From: Thauera phenylacetica B4P
GTDB lineage: Bacteria > Pseudomonadota > Gammaproteobacteria > Burkholderiales > Rhodocyclaceae
Reading direction: 5' to 3'
Assembly: GCF_000310225.1 (NCBI RefSeq)
Contig: NZ_AMXF01000001.1
Location: 165,007-229,006, forward strand
DNA length: 64,000 nt
Shown here: in pieces, positions 17,273 to 25,963 of the stretch
Position numbering within the stretch: the first letter of the stretch is position 1
Layout of the letters: every line of letters starts with the position of its first letter
Program-made: the position numbers and the translations under genes
Notes under the pieces: generated by a model
What the model was told of the DNA's origin: nothing
Seen by the model: the letters and a program-made list of their open reading frames with translations, nothing else
Database searches by the model: none

Positions 17273-17773
17273 ATGTCGCTCGCCGAAGCGGAGATACTGG
17301 ATTGGTCTCTTCGATCAGCAGCCATCATGAAACCTCTCTTGCTCCCGCCCGTTGTTTGGCTTGTGTCCGTTGTCTGCATGTTGGTCCTCCATTGGAAGAG
17401 CCCCATCGCGGTGTGGCTGCCACAGCCATACAACTGGCTTGGGCTCGCGCTGATCATGGCCGGTCTCGGAATCGCCAATTGGCATGCTCGTCTCTTTCGT
17501 CGTCTCGGCACAAACATCAACACGTTCGGCGAGCCGGGCGAACTGACGATGGAAGGACTCTTTCGTCGAACCAGGAATCCCATGTATCTCGGGATGTTTA
17601 TCTCCCTTTTCGGAGTCGCGTGTGTATTGGGCTCGACTTCCGCACTTGCAGGGCCAGTTGCGTTCTTCGCACTCGCGCAATTCTGGTACATACGCAGCGA
17701 AGAAGAGGCGATGACATTGAAGTTCGGGGACAAGTACATCGAGTACCAGCGATCGGTTCCGCGTTGGCTGTAG
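17273..17773 (+). CDS. Isoprenylcysteine carboxyl methyltransferase-like membrane protein
   Basis: 166 residues with about four membrane helices (LLLPPVVWLVSVVCMLVLHW, WLGLALIMAGLGIANW, MFISLFGVACVLG, AGPVAFFALAQFWYI). The C-terminal signature GLFRRTRNPMYLG and EEEAMTLKFGDKYIEYQRSV is the ICMT/PEMT-type motif binding SAM. Bacterial members methylate varied small or lipid substrates and are often annotated only by fold. The start may be ATG 17327 (MKPLLLPPVV) instead of 17273; neither has a clear ribosome site. Divergent from the Crp/Fnr gene. Confidence 0.8.
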   Translation: MSLAEAEILDWSLRSAAIMKPLLLPPVVWLVSVVCMLVLHWKSPIAVWLPQPYNWLGLALIMAGLGIANWHARLFRRLGTNINTFGEPGELTMEGLFRRTRNPMYLGMFISLFGVACVLGSTSALAGPVAFFALAQFWYIRSEEEAMTLKFGDKYIEYQRSVPRWL

Positions 17774-17834
17774 TTGCGCTTCTTTGGTGCCGGGATTGGC
17801 TCAGGCGATGGGAGGCTGGCCCGGGCTGCTCCTG

Positions 17835-19532
17835 TCAGCCCGCAAAGTAACTGCGCCGCTTCGCGCGATAGTTCGACGGGTCGAGGTGTGGCGGCAGCCA
17901 TTGATCGGCTCGCTCCTTCAGATAGTTGCCGGAGCTCTTGGGCTTGCGCTGGTACTTGGCCGCCAGGTAGCGCGCGTAGTGATGGTCGAACAGGCGCATG
18001 AACTCGCCGAAATAGATGTCCGCCACGCGGGTGTCACCGCGGATCACGAGCATGTTCTCGTCGTTCTGGACCTGGGATGAGCTGCTGAAGTTTGCCGAGC
18101 CGGTCACGACGGTGGGCGTGTCGCTCAGCGGATCGACCAGCATGTACTTGGTGTGGATGTAGTCGTTGCTGTTGAGCGGGTTGTCGCGCTCCTTGAGCGC
18201 GTTCACCAGAGTGCTTTCTTCCTCGAGATAGCTGCCCGCGGCGAAGATGACGTCGCCGTCGGTGCCGATGTTCTCGGTCTTCTTGAGGGGATCGTCCTTG
18301 ACGATGTAGCGCAACACGTCGTTCTGCTTCTGAAAGACCGCCTGGAACTCCGGCGCGATATCGAACGCGGCGGTGAAGCACACCAGTTGCTCCGCGGCAT
18401 CGGCCAGGTTCGCATACCACTGCAGCGTCTTCTGCGCCTGTGGCGTCTCCTTTGCCTCACGAGGACTGAACAGAGGGTAGGTGCCGGGCTGTAGCGGTAG
18501 CGGCGGAACCGGGCTTTCCTGGGCATTGGGCTCGCGCAACTTGGTCGCCGTGAGATTGCGCTGGAGGCGCTCCCAGTAGGCAAGATACTGGCGGGCGATT
18601 TCCGGGTCATGAACCACGTGGCCGACGTTCGAGTGGCCGAAGATTCCGCCGGCCGAGATATTGGTCGAGCCCGTCCACACGCTGATCGGCTTGTCGTCCT
18701 TCAAGAGAACGATGAACTTGTTGTGCCGGATGCCCGCCGTGACGGTTCGGGGATGGACAAAGTCGCCAAGGCCTGCTTTTTCGATCGTGGCTTCGTTCTC
18801 CGCCTTGTAGCTGCTCTCCGCGTCATAGACGATCTGCACATCGCCTTTGTCCGCGGCCTTGCGCAGTGCCTGGGCGACAGGCAGGTAGTGAAATTCGTAG
18901 AAGGCCGCCCGCAATCCCATGCCCTTCTTGGCGCCGCGCTTGATGAACGCGAGCAGGGCCTCGTACAGGCCGCGCGAGAGCCACTTCATCGGCTTGGATG
19001 AGGGGGCATCCGGATCGGGTTCGACGTTGCCGAACTCCCGCGCGTATGCCTGGGAGCCGATCACGCCCCGGTTGAAGTGAATGTCATGCCGGGAGCCTTT
19101 CCCGTGAGGTGCTGCGGTCGTTTCGCAGCGAACGCGGACCGAAACCCCCTTGGCTTCGTCGAGCCGGAGCTTCTTGGGCTCGCCGAAGACGGGGCTAACC
19201 GCGTATTCGTATTCCACGCCGGCCGTAGCCGTGTAGTCCGCCCACAGAAAGCTCTGAACAGGATGCTCGCTGGTCGGCACCAGCGTTCCCGGGGGCAGCC
19301 CTTTGTCTTTGCTTTCGAAGCGCTTGATACCCCGCAGGTAGTAGCTGGTTTCGATCTGCCCGGAGGTGTTGAATTTCTTGCGGTGTATCGCGAAACCGAG
19401 AAGGTTGTTGTCGTCGGTGAAGTCGGCAAGGTTTGGCGGTTTCGCGAAATCCCAGGCCAAGACGACGACATGGGTTCCCGCGATGGCACGCAGGCGCAGG
19501 TATTCTCCGTTGATGGATGCTCGCATGAACAT
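17835..19532 (-). CDS. Phospholipase D-like domain protein (two HxK motifs)
   Basis: 565 residues from ATG 19532, with GGGAGGAG just before. The N-terminal 130 residues look like a fibronectin-type or beta domain. Two PLD-type half-sites follow: IRHNKFIVL then WTGSTNIS (around residue 268-285), and YIHTKYMLVD then TGSANFSSSS (around residue 457-480). Both keep H-x-K and the downstream Gly/Ser-Asn. PLD-superfamily enzymes include phospholipases and nucleases; which applies here cannot be told. No signal peptide seen. It lies 16 bases downstream of the RNase T2 gene, so the two are co-transcribed. Confidence 0.8.
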   Translation of the reverse strand: MFMRASINGEYLRLRAIAGTHVVVLAWDFAKPPNLADFTDDNNLLGFAIHRKKFNTSGQIETSYYLRGIKRFESKDKGLPPGTLVPTSEHPVQSFLWADYTATAGVEYEYAVSPVFGEPKKLRLDEAKGVSVRVRCETTAAPHGKGSRHDIHFNRGVIGSQAYAREFGNVEPDPDAPSSKPMKWLSRGLYEALLAFIKRGAKKGMGLRAAFYEFHYLPVAQALRKAADKGDVQIVYDAESSYKAENEATIEKAGLGDFVHPRTVTAGIRHNKFIVLLKDDKPISVWTGSTNISAGGIFGHSNVGHVVHDPEIARQYLAYWERLQRNLTATKLREPNAQESPVPPLPLQPGTYPLFSPREAKETPQAQKTLQWYANLADAAEQLVCFTAAFDIAPEFQAVFQKQNDVLRYIVKDDPLKKTENIGTDGDVIFAAGSYLEEESTLVNALKERDNPLNSNDYIHTKYMLVDPLSDTPTVVTGSANFSSSSQVQNDENMLVIRGDTRVADIYFGEFMRLFDHHYARYLAAKYQRKPKSSGNYLKERADQWLPPHLDPSNYRAKRRSYFAG

Positions 19533-19548
19533 GCTCCTCCCGAGTTGG

Positions 19549-20325
19549 CTATTGATGGGGTGTTCGGATTCGGATTTGCTGTGTGTCCGGTGTTCCGCCT
19601 GCTGGGCAGGACATGGGTTTCAAGTCCTTGGTCAGGCACACCCATAGTTCCTTGAGCCGGTTGCCGGAAGCCACGTTGACGCGCAGGCTGGCGTCTGGCA
19701 GTGCAGGGTTGAGTTTCAGAAACGCTCGCTTGACGTCGATCGCCTGGACGTCCACCAGTTGCCCGGAGCCGGGGCTGATGCCGCTGGTCATCATTTCGCG
19801 CATGGTGGGGCGTCGCAGCGACATGTAGACGCTCTGGATGTCAGAGAAATAGCGCTCCGGTGAAGACCATCCGCATGTGCCGTGGGCTTGCCACTCGTTC
19901 TGCATCAAATCCTCTCCCGGCACCATGCAGAGGTGCTGCTTGATCAAAGGGACGGAAAGCGATCCGACGGTCTGGCAGTTGCGCGGATGGTCTCGGCTGG
20001 ATCGGGCCCGACCGTTCTGGGGCCAGAGGCCGTGAACCACCCATTCGAACCTATTGTCGGAGAAGCACTGAAACGCGTGCTTCTTTCGCTGATCCTTGGG
20101 CTTGTTCCGCTGCGCTTCACAGTGCTCTGGCGACCAGGAGAGGACCAGTGCCAGGTAATCCGTTGGAAGATCTTTGTTGACGTAGTCGACAGGCTTGGGA
20201 GGCGCCGCTTCGACAGACGCGGGTAAGGTGCAGACTTCCTGCGCGAAGCCTTGGGCGAGCGAAGTTGACAGCAGCACGAAGAGCAGTGCGTGTATTCCTG
20301 CGCGATACCGTGGACTGGTGGCCAT
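19549..20325 (-). CDS. Secreted ribonuclease T2-family protein
   Basis: 258 residues from ATG 20325. An N-terminal signal peptide (GIHALLFVLLSTSLAQGFAQ) is followed by the mature enzyme. Both catalytic segments are present: HGLWPQ (about residue 96) and EWQAHGTC (about residue 142), each with its active-site His, plus the Cys residues expected for disulphides. RNase T2 enzymes cut single-stranded RNA through 2',3'-cyclic intermediates and act in the periplasm or outside the cell. Start and signal agree. First gene of a two-gene unit with the PLD-like protein. Confidence 0.88.
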   Translation of the reverse strand: MATSPRYRAGIHALLFVLLSTSLAQGFAQEVCTLPASVEAAPPKPVDYVNKDLPTDYLALVLSWSPEHCEAQRNKPKDQRKKHAFQCFSDNRFEWVVHGLWPQNGRARSSRDHPRNCQTVGSLSVPLIKQHLCMVPGEDLMQNEWQAHGTCGWSSPERYFSDIQSVYMSLRRPTMREMMTSGISPGSGQLVDVQAIDVKRAFLKLNPALPDASLRVNVASGNRLKELWVCLTKDLKPMSCPAGGTPDTQQIRIRTPHQ

Positions 20326-20721
20326 GAGAATCTCCCGGTGGGGGGGCTGCGCGCGCCGCGTACGACTCCTGGTGGCACGAGCACAAAGCCCACATTTTGC
20401 TGCTGGAATGTGGCATGGAGTCAACCAAGTGGCATGGTTCCGCCGAAAACGCTGGAGCCGCTCCGCCGCAGCCCCGCTCAGACTGTGACGACTTCATTCA
20501 GGGCCACACCACGTACCCAGAAGAGTTGGATACCTGTCCGACATTGCTTCCGGATTTCATGGAATGCTCTCCACAATCCAATGTCGCTCGCGTTGGACGT
20601 TGATGGCTCGTGGCCTTGCTCTGGGGGCTGAACGTGAAGATCACGTCTGGGCACTCCGGTGAGTGGGGGTGGGTTGCATGCGTCGGCTCCGAGACGATCA
20701 TTGTCTTGGAGGTATCGACCT
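20326..20721. other. Gap without a recognised gene
   Basis: About 400 bases between the divergent RNase T2 and 20722 genes. It must hold both promoters. It contains two GTGGCATGG words, 20 bases apart near 20409-20436, and otherwise nothing I can name. Confidence 0.4.
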
Positions 20722-21288
20722 ATGTCCTTTCGCATGAAACTCGCTTCGCTGCCAGCCGATGCGGCCACATACGAGGCTTTGCGGTTCCACGTTGATGGCG
20801 TCGAGCCACACGGGCAGGTGGTGCGCCGTGTCGATCGGGTGCTCGGCCCGCTGGTTGGCGATGAACTGGATTACGGCGCCTTGTTTGCCTACCTGTTTCG
20901 GCGCTTTGGGTTTCCGAATGCGCCGTGGGATGCCGGTCGGCTGGCGCGATACGTCCTCGCAACCCCTTGTGCCGATATGTTTCTGGTCATCGAGCCGCGC
21001 CTCAACGGCACGGCGACTGAGGTGTTCGGCTTCCATGCTCCGAAGGCGGTGGGAGTGGCCGCTGCAGCCTATTCGGGATCACGCCTTCCCCGCTCGCCAG
21101 AGGATTGGGATGGGGCGGATCCCCTTAAGCCCTACGCCATGGCCGCAGCCAAAACCCTGAAAGGTCTGCTGCGTCCGGTGTGCCTGGAAAGCGATGGGGC
21201 GATTGATATCTTCGGGGCGGTTCCACGTACTCGGCGTGCGCTCCATCCTGCGCCTTGGGCTCAGCCAGCCGTGTTGAGTCGCACCTGA
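20722..21288 (+). CDS. Hypothetical protein
   Basis: 188 residues from ATG 20722, supported by GGAGG at 20708-20712. Soluble, mixed composition (GPLVGDELDYGALFAYLFRR, DMFLVIEPRLNGTATEVFGF). The C-terminus is Pro/Arg-rich. No known motif recognised. It stands alone on the plus strand between the RNase T2 promoter region and a minus-strand hypothetical gene. Confidence 0.6.
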   Translation: MSFRMKLASLPADAATYEALRFHVDGVEPHGQVVRRVDRVLGPLVGDELDYGALFAYLFRRFGFPNAPWDAGRLARYVLATPCADMFLVIEPRLNGTATEVFGFHAPKAVGVAAAAYSGSRLPRSPEDWDGADPLKPYAMAAAKTLKGLLRPVCLESDGAIDIFGAVPRTRRALHPAPWAQPAVLSRT

Positions 21289-21475
21289 CTTTGTCCTGCA
21301 AGCTCTTGTTCAGACGGAGGTTGCCTATTTTTTGTGCGGTACCGAAACTGGGCGCGCCTGGTTCGGTGGCCGTGGGCCTCCCGGTGTCACCGGGATGTAA
21401 TGTCCCCAAGGTTGTCCACAGAAACTGTGGATATGTTCGGCTGCAGGTGTGCAGCCCAGGGGCGGGCAGCTTGCA

Positions 21476-21826
21476 TCACGAGAAGCTGATGGCAAAGCCA
21501 TGTTCCTGAAAGTAGGTCCGTGCCGCTGCCAGTTCCTCCTTGGTTGCGGACAGGATGACGGTGCTGGCCGTGCTTTGCCACATGTCGATCACCAGCTTGT
21601 GATCGCCGATGACAATCTGCAGCGCTTCGGGCGTCAGGGCTGAACTGAGTTGGGTCATGGCGCCGTTCTCAATGAGCAGGACGCCATCGTGGAAGGCGAT
21701 TCTGAAGCAGCCGATGCTGAGCCGGTTGGCGGGAGAGCCCAAAGGCGTCTTCTTGAGGCCATCGAGGACTCGGAACGTCTGCGGATCGAGACAGCGCAAT
21801 GGTTTGTCTGGTGCGGGCGCTTTCAT
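21476..21826 (-). CDS. Hypothetical protein
   Basis: 116 residues if started at ATG 21826 (MKAPAPDKPLRCLDPQTF); an upstream in-frame TTG would add 9. Alternating hydrophobic strands (CFRIAFHDGVLLIENGA, ALQIVIGDHKLVIDMW) suggest a small beta-rich fold, ending in a helix (TKEELAAARTYFQEHGFAIS). The ribosome site is weak. No family recognised. It is divergent from the XRE regulator at 21950. Confidence 0.5.
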   Translation of the reverse strand: MKAPAPDKPLRCLDPQTFRVLDGLKKTPLGSPANRLSIGCFRIAFHDGVLLIENGAMTQLSSALTPEALQIVIGDHKLVIDMWQSTASTVILSATKEELAAARTYFQEHGFAISFS

Positions 21827-21949
21827 TCTTGTGTTCAAGGTCAAGTCAAGCAAGCGGGCTTGTGTGTATGTTACTCATAGAGCGTGCTCGTATAAAGCGT
21901 AGATTCATGGGGCGTGCGCCGTTAGTGTCCAGTTCAGAGCAAAAAAACC

Positions 21950-22204
21950 ATGGAACTGGACTACGACCCCCTCAAACGCTTCGGCGGACATCTCGCTGCG
22001 CTGCGACGCGCCAAAGGCATATCGCAGGAGCGTCTCGCGCTGGAAAGCGGCCTGGCGCGCAGCTACTTGAGCGGAATCGAACGCGGCGTGCGTAACCTGT
22101 CACTGATGAATATCTGCATCCTCGCGCAGACCCTTCAGCTTCCTCCCGCACGCCTGCTCGAGTTTTCAATCGATCCAGAGCCGGAATCAACCGCGCCTGG
22201 CTGA
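21950..22204 (+). CDS. XRE-family helix-turn-helix regulator
   Basis: 84 residues, almost entirely one Cro/CI-type HTH: GGHLAALRRAKGISQERLAL then ESGLARSYLSGIERGVRNLS, with the recognition helix RSYLSGIERG. It closely resembles the small regulators of restriction or element genes. No ribosome site is obvious before ATG 21950. Its 3' end overlaps the end of the convergent GGDEF gene by about 70 bases. Confidence 0.88.
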   Translation: MELDYDPLKRFGGHLAALRRAKGISQERLALESGLARSYLSGIERGVRNLSLMNICILAQTLQLPPARLLEFSIDPEPESTAPG

Positions 22205-22791
22205 TCTGCCCGAGAAGTGCTCGCGCGGACGATGCAACCCTTGCCGCGGCGCTTGGCTTCCAACAGGGCCTCATCGGCGCGTGCAAGTGCCCGTGCCAGC
22301 GATTCGCCCGGGGTTCGCTCAGCGATGCCGGCCGAGAATTTCAGCGACCACGCCTGGGCCGGCATTGTTGTGCAAGCGCTGGATCGAAGGGTGTGCTGGA
22401 TGCGCAGCAGGATGTGTTCCATGTCCACGTCGGCCGCCCCGGCCAGCATGACCGCGAACTCATCGCCGCCCAGGCGCGCCACTGTGTCGACGGGTCGAAG
22501 GCCCTGACGCAGTGCGGCCGCAAAGTACCGCAATACCGCGTCTCCGGCGGCGTGGCCATGGGTGTCGTTGATCCCTTTGAAGTCATCCAGATCGATCATC
22601 GCGCAGGAGAGCGCCGACGAGGGGCAATCACGGGGCAGATCACAGGCGCGTCGGAGTCCTCGGCGGTTGAGTAGCGCCGTCAGATCGTCATGGTGAAGAG
22701 CCCGCTGCGCTTCTGCAAGCGCCATTTGCAGCTCGACGATGCGGTTCGTGAGCTTGGCGCGGCGACGACGGCGAAACAGGGCTGGCAACAC
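22135..22791 (-). CDS. GGDEF-domain protein (putative diguanylate cyclase)
   Basis: 218 residues. After a short basic/helical N-terminus (LFRRRRRAKLTNRIVELQMA) comes a GGDEF domain with the start signature DDLTALLNRRGLRR, metal-binding DLDDFKGINDTHGHAAGD and the active site ARLGGDEFAV. The usual RxxD inhibitory site is not evident (the residues before GGDEF read LRPVDTVA). No sensor or membrane domain, so it is a stand-alone catalytic domain that would make c-di-GMP in the cytosol. Start is TTG 22791 or GTG 22794. A copy of its 5' end recurs near 24.8 kb. Confidence 0.85.
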   Translation of the reverse strand: MLPALFRRRRRAKLTNRIVELQMALAEAQRALHHDDLTALLNRRGLRRACDLPRDCPSSALSCAMIDLDDFKGINDTHGHAAGDAVLRYFAAALRQGLRPVDTVARLGGDEFAVMLAGAADVDMEHILLRIQHTLRSSACTTMPAQAWSLKFSAGIAERTPGESLARALARADEALLEAKRRGKGCIVRASTSRADQPGAVDSGSGSIENSSRRAGGS

Positions 22792-23014
22792 GGGTTGGAG
22801 GCGGGCGGAGTGGGCGAACCATCACCGTAGGTTCTCCACCCATCGTGGGCGAGGAGCAATTCGCGGCGGAACAAGTCGTTTTCCACATCGGCGGGGTGTT
22901 GCAGTCGCTCACAGTCCTGCGGTTCGCCGACTAAACATCCCTGCGCTTCATCCGTCTTCAGAAAGAAGGTCCTGGATTTGGGCGTGGATGTCCTTTGTGC
23001 CTGGAGGTGAAGGC

Positions 23015-23659
23015 ATGGCGAGTTTGTGGTGTGCGCTCGATCGCAAACCGGCTCGGTCAGAGTTGGCCGTGCTGGTGTCCCAGTACGGCAAGGCGCAGAT
23101 ACGCTGCAGCAGCGTGATCGCCGAGCAGGCTGCGCTGATTGATGCCTTGCAGGCCGAGCAGGTGTGCCTGCGTGCCGAACTGGTGATCCGGGTGACCGCC
23201 TTGCAGTTCGAGCGTGAGGATCGGATGCGCCTGGAAGCCATGGCGCCTGGGTTGCCCCGCCGGGCTGTGCTCGCGCGCCAGATCGAATACCTGATGGGAC
23301 GAATCGAGGCGCTGCTGCGGGAGCAAACCCGCTGGCGTTGGGGGCGGGAGCCCCGGCGCGAAGCGCGTCCGTCCTCATCGCCGAAAGTCGAGTCTCCGAC
23401 ATGCGACGGCGGTGGCGGGATGGTTGAAGGCGGCGCGTTCGCCCCCCAGGAGGAGGCATCGACAGGGCCGGCAGAGCAGGAGGCAGAACTGTTGATCTGC
23501 CGCACCGGCTGCATCAGCCACGGAGATTATTGGCGCGTGCAGGATCAATGTCGCCGAACCGGCAAGCCCTGCATCCTCATCGACGAACATCAGGCCATTC
23601 ACGCCATGCGTCAGGGTGACGGCATCGTGATTCAGGCGTGTCCCGTGCGCAGTCTCTGA
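23015..23659 (+). CDS. DUF2325-domain protein
   Basis: 214 residues from ATG 23015, with GGAGG 10 bases upstream. The first 110 residues are a long helix (AEQAALIDALQAEQVCLRAE, RQIEYLMGRIEALLREQTRW), then a Ser/Pro/Gly linker, then a DUF2325-type domain: LLICRTGCISHGDYWRVQDQ, CRRTGKPCILIDEH, ending DGIVIQACPVRSL. The C, H and C residues (GCISHGDYW) are conserved in the second copy at 31.2 kb. DUF2325 has no settled function. It is divergent from the GGDEF gene. Confidence 0.75.
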   Translation: MASLWCALDRKPARSELAVLVSQYGKAQIRCSSVIAEQAALIDALQAEQVCLRAELVIRVTALQFEREDRMRLEAMAPGLPRRAVLARQIEYLMGRIEALLREQTRWRWGREPRREARPSSSPKVESPTCDGGGGMVEGGAFAPQEEASTGPAEQEAELLICRTGCISHGDYWRVQDQCRRTGKPCILIDEHQAIHAMRQGDGIVIQACPVRSL

Positions 23660-23688
23660 CGGCGGTTTTTCCCGGGCGGCAAGATCCT

Positions 23689-24459
23689 TCAGCCGCCGTT
23701 GCCCAGGGCGCGCGCGGCGAAGCAGCCGTGTTCCAGTATGCGCTCCCGCTGGGGCTGAGGAAGGCAATAGCCCATCGTCGCGTCGTACAGGGCGAGTGCG
23801 ATCTGCAATGAGTGCTTGATGTCCGTTGCACGCGCATGGCGACCGAACTTGCACTGGAGCGCGAACTGGTTTTCAGGGTCCACCTCGTTCGCGAAATAGA
23901 GCTCAAGTTCCTCGAACGTCGAAACGTACTCGGCCGCCTCGACGTTCTTGAAGGGGCAGGAGGTGAACAGCGCCGCACCGGAGCGGGTGACAAGCATCTC
24001 GATCAGATAGCGGTGATCGCGCAGCAGCCTGGCGAAGCAGGCGCGTTCGTGCGCGCCCCAGACTTCGAAGTCCAGGGCCACGAACGGTGGGGTGCCGCTG
24101 TCTTGTCCGGCGAACCCCCGGCACAGTGCCATCGAGACGGCAAGGCCTGTGGCGTCGAAGCCGTGTGGATCCTCGGGACGTGGCAGTCGGCGGTTGAGCT
24201 TGGCGTAGTAACCGTTCGCCGGGCGCAAGCGGAACTCGGCCACCGAGACAGTCGGCTTCCTGCTGCAAAGTACCTCGCGCTTGGACTCTGCCATGACACG
24301 GCGGGTGAGATCGCCGGAAAGCGATGCCAGGAGTTCATCCGCCAGCGTATGGATTCGCCCGGAAAACTCTGCCGTGACGGAGGCCCAGCGCTGCTCGTCG
24401 TCGGAGTAGGACCGGAATGGCAGCGTTTGCGCCATCCGCTGCAAGGTTTCAGTGAGCAT
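23689..24459 (-). CDS. Hypothetical protein
   Basis: 256 residues beginning MLTETLQRMAQTLPFRSYSD. Soluble, rich in Arg and aromatics, with helical C-terminal half (HSLQIALALYDATMGYCLPQ). No catalytic motif recognised; DPHGFDATGLAVSMALCRGF and FTSCPFKN are the most distinctive stretches. Convergent with the DUF2325 gene, with which it shares a GC-rich hairpin region at 23657-23702 (ACGGCGG/CCGCCGT). Confidence 0.55.
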   Translation of the reverse strand: MLTETLQRMAQTLPFRSYSDDEQRWASVTAEFSGRIHTLADELLASLSGDLTRRVMAESKREVLCSRKPTVSVAEFRLRPANGYYAKLNRRLPRPEDPHGFDATGLAVSMALCRGFAGQDSGTPPFVALDFEVWGAHERACFARLLRDHRYLIEMLVTRSGAALFTSCPFKNVEAAEYVSTFEELELYFANEVDPENQFALQCKFGRHARATDIKHSLQIALALYDATMGYCLPQPQRERILEHGCFAARALGNGG

Positions 24460-24779
24460 AGGAGCGCCAAAACGAAAGGTCGAGATTCATGCGTGTCCCT
24501 TTTGGTTGGGTTCGCCCCATGCCTGTTCGTGGAACCGGCCGTAGCCCCTCACCAAGCATGGGGCGCAAGGTCGCGGCTGACCCGTGCGACTATGGTACCG
24601 ATTGAACAGCGCCATCGCACGTGGGAGAGATGCACATCGACCGCACGCCGATGAGGCCAGGCAACTTGCCGTAGCTTCGTTGATGCATCAACCTGCGCGA
24701 GCGCAACGCCGGGGCCTCCACCGGGCAGGAAAGCATGGGCGCGTGGTCCGGAACGCGGCGTGCCACCTTGAAAACCCAC

Positions 24780-24910
24780 GGGGCCAGGGGATGCTGCAGT
24801 TCGACGATGCAGCATACGAGTTGGGCACGACGGCGGCGGCGAAACAGTCCGGGCAATGTCACTATGCAAAGCGCAGTCGAGTTGGATGGACAGTCACCAT
24901 AGGTTGGCCA
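24780..24910 (-). pseudogene. Degenerate copy of the 5' end of the GGDEF gene
   Basis: On the minus strand the sequence reads LPGLFRRRRRAQLVCCIVEL, matching LPALFRRRRRAKLTNRIVEL of the intact gene at 22.7 kb. DNA similarity extends into the upstream region (TCACCATAGGTT here, TCACCGTAGGTT there). The frame then loses all resemblance to the GGDEF domain. It is a remnant of a second GGDEF locus; the remainder of the 24460-25018 gap shows nothing else. Confidence 0.6.
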
Positions 24911-25018
24911 GGAAGTTCCGGCGAGCGCAAATTCCGGGGTAATCGGGGTGATTTCGCCACCGGCGCCATCCCGGCTGGCCTTCTCGACAGGAGCAACACG
25001 AACTGTCCCGAAGCTCGG

Positions 25019-25888
25019 TCAGCCCCGGCGCCCAAGTTCTCCGGCCATCAAGCGGTAGTACCAGAAAGCCTCGTCCTTCTCCAGCCGTTCGCCCAGGCAC
25101 GCTGGCGACAGGCCGGTGACCCGGCGGATTTCGCGCCCCATGTGCGACTGGTCGGCAAAGCCCGCGTCGGCAGCGATGGCGGCGAGGTCCGCGATCCTGC
25201 TGTCCCGCGCCTCGATGCGGCGAAGAAACGCCTCCTCGGCACGGATGAAAAGCTGCAGGTCGCGGTAGCTCTGGCCGGTCCACTCGCGGATTCTGCGTTG
25301 CAACTGGCGCAGGCTACGCCCGGCGGCCGAATGCGCCGCGCGTGTGGCGACGGACCGCACCCAGTCGCCGATGTATGGTGCCGGGCTGGCTTGGCCCGGT
25401 CCGTGCCACAGAGGCCGAAACTGCGTCTCCAGCATTGCGAATGGTGCATCGCCACCGGTGTCGAGAACGGCCTGGCAAGCCTGCAGGAGAGCCGGGGGTG
25501 CGACCGCCTCCAGCGGCAGGTTCTGGTCGAGGTAGGGTTCGATGGGCCGGCCGACAAGGCGGCTGAGGGCTTCGGGATAGAAACCGACCGAAAGCGCATG
25601 CACGGGTCCCGGAGACCAACTGACGGAAGGGTATCGCTGCGGCCCGGAAAAAACGAGCCGTGGCAAGGCCGGACCGAGCGTCGGTCGCGTGCTCGGCCCG
25701 CCTTCTTCCACCATGTGCAGTGTTCCCTCGAAGATCCAGGAGATCACCGCCATCGGTGTTGCCGGGTAGTAGTTGAAGCGTTCCGTATCGGTCAGGACGC
25801 AGCCGCGCGTATCGCGCTCGACGCCGGCCATCAGGCAAGCTCCGAGGGCGGGCGATGGGATATGCATGATCGCGGCGGGGCGGGACAT
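25019..25888 (-). CDS. AraC-family transcriptional regulator
   Basis: About 289 residues if started at ATG 25888 (MSRPAAIMHIPSPALGACLM); GTG 25921 is also possible. The C-terminal third is an AraC-type double HTH: GRSLRQLQRRIREWTGQSYR and DLAAIAADAGFADQSHMGRE, then IRRVTGLSPACL. The N-terminal part resembles the DUF6597-type sensing domain found in many such regulators (YYPATPMAVISWIFEG). It is divergent from an esterase gene and probably controls it. Ligand unknown. Confidence 0.85.
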   Translation of the reverse strand: MSRPAAIMHIPSPALGACLMAGVERDTRGCVLTDTERFNYYPATPMAVISWIFEGTLHMVEEGGPSTRPTLGPALPRLVFSGPQRYPSVSWSPGPVHALSVGFYPEALSRLVGRPIEPYLDQNLPLEAVAPPALLQACQAVLDTGGDAPFAMLETQFRPLWHGPGQASPAPYIGDWVRSVATRAAHSAAGRSLRQLQRRIREWTGQSYRDLQLFIRAEEAFLRRIEARDSRIADLAAIAADAGFADQSHMGREIRRVTGLSPACLGERLEKDEAFWYYRLMAGELGRRG

Positions 25889-25963
25889 TCGATGTCGTTT
25901 CCGTTCTAGCGGCGAAAACACGACGTCAGCATCATGGCAGTTGTACCAACGTCGGAACGTGAA

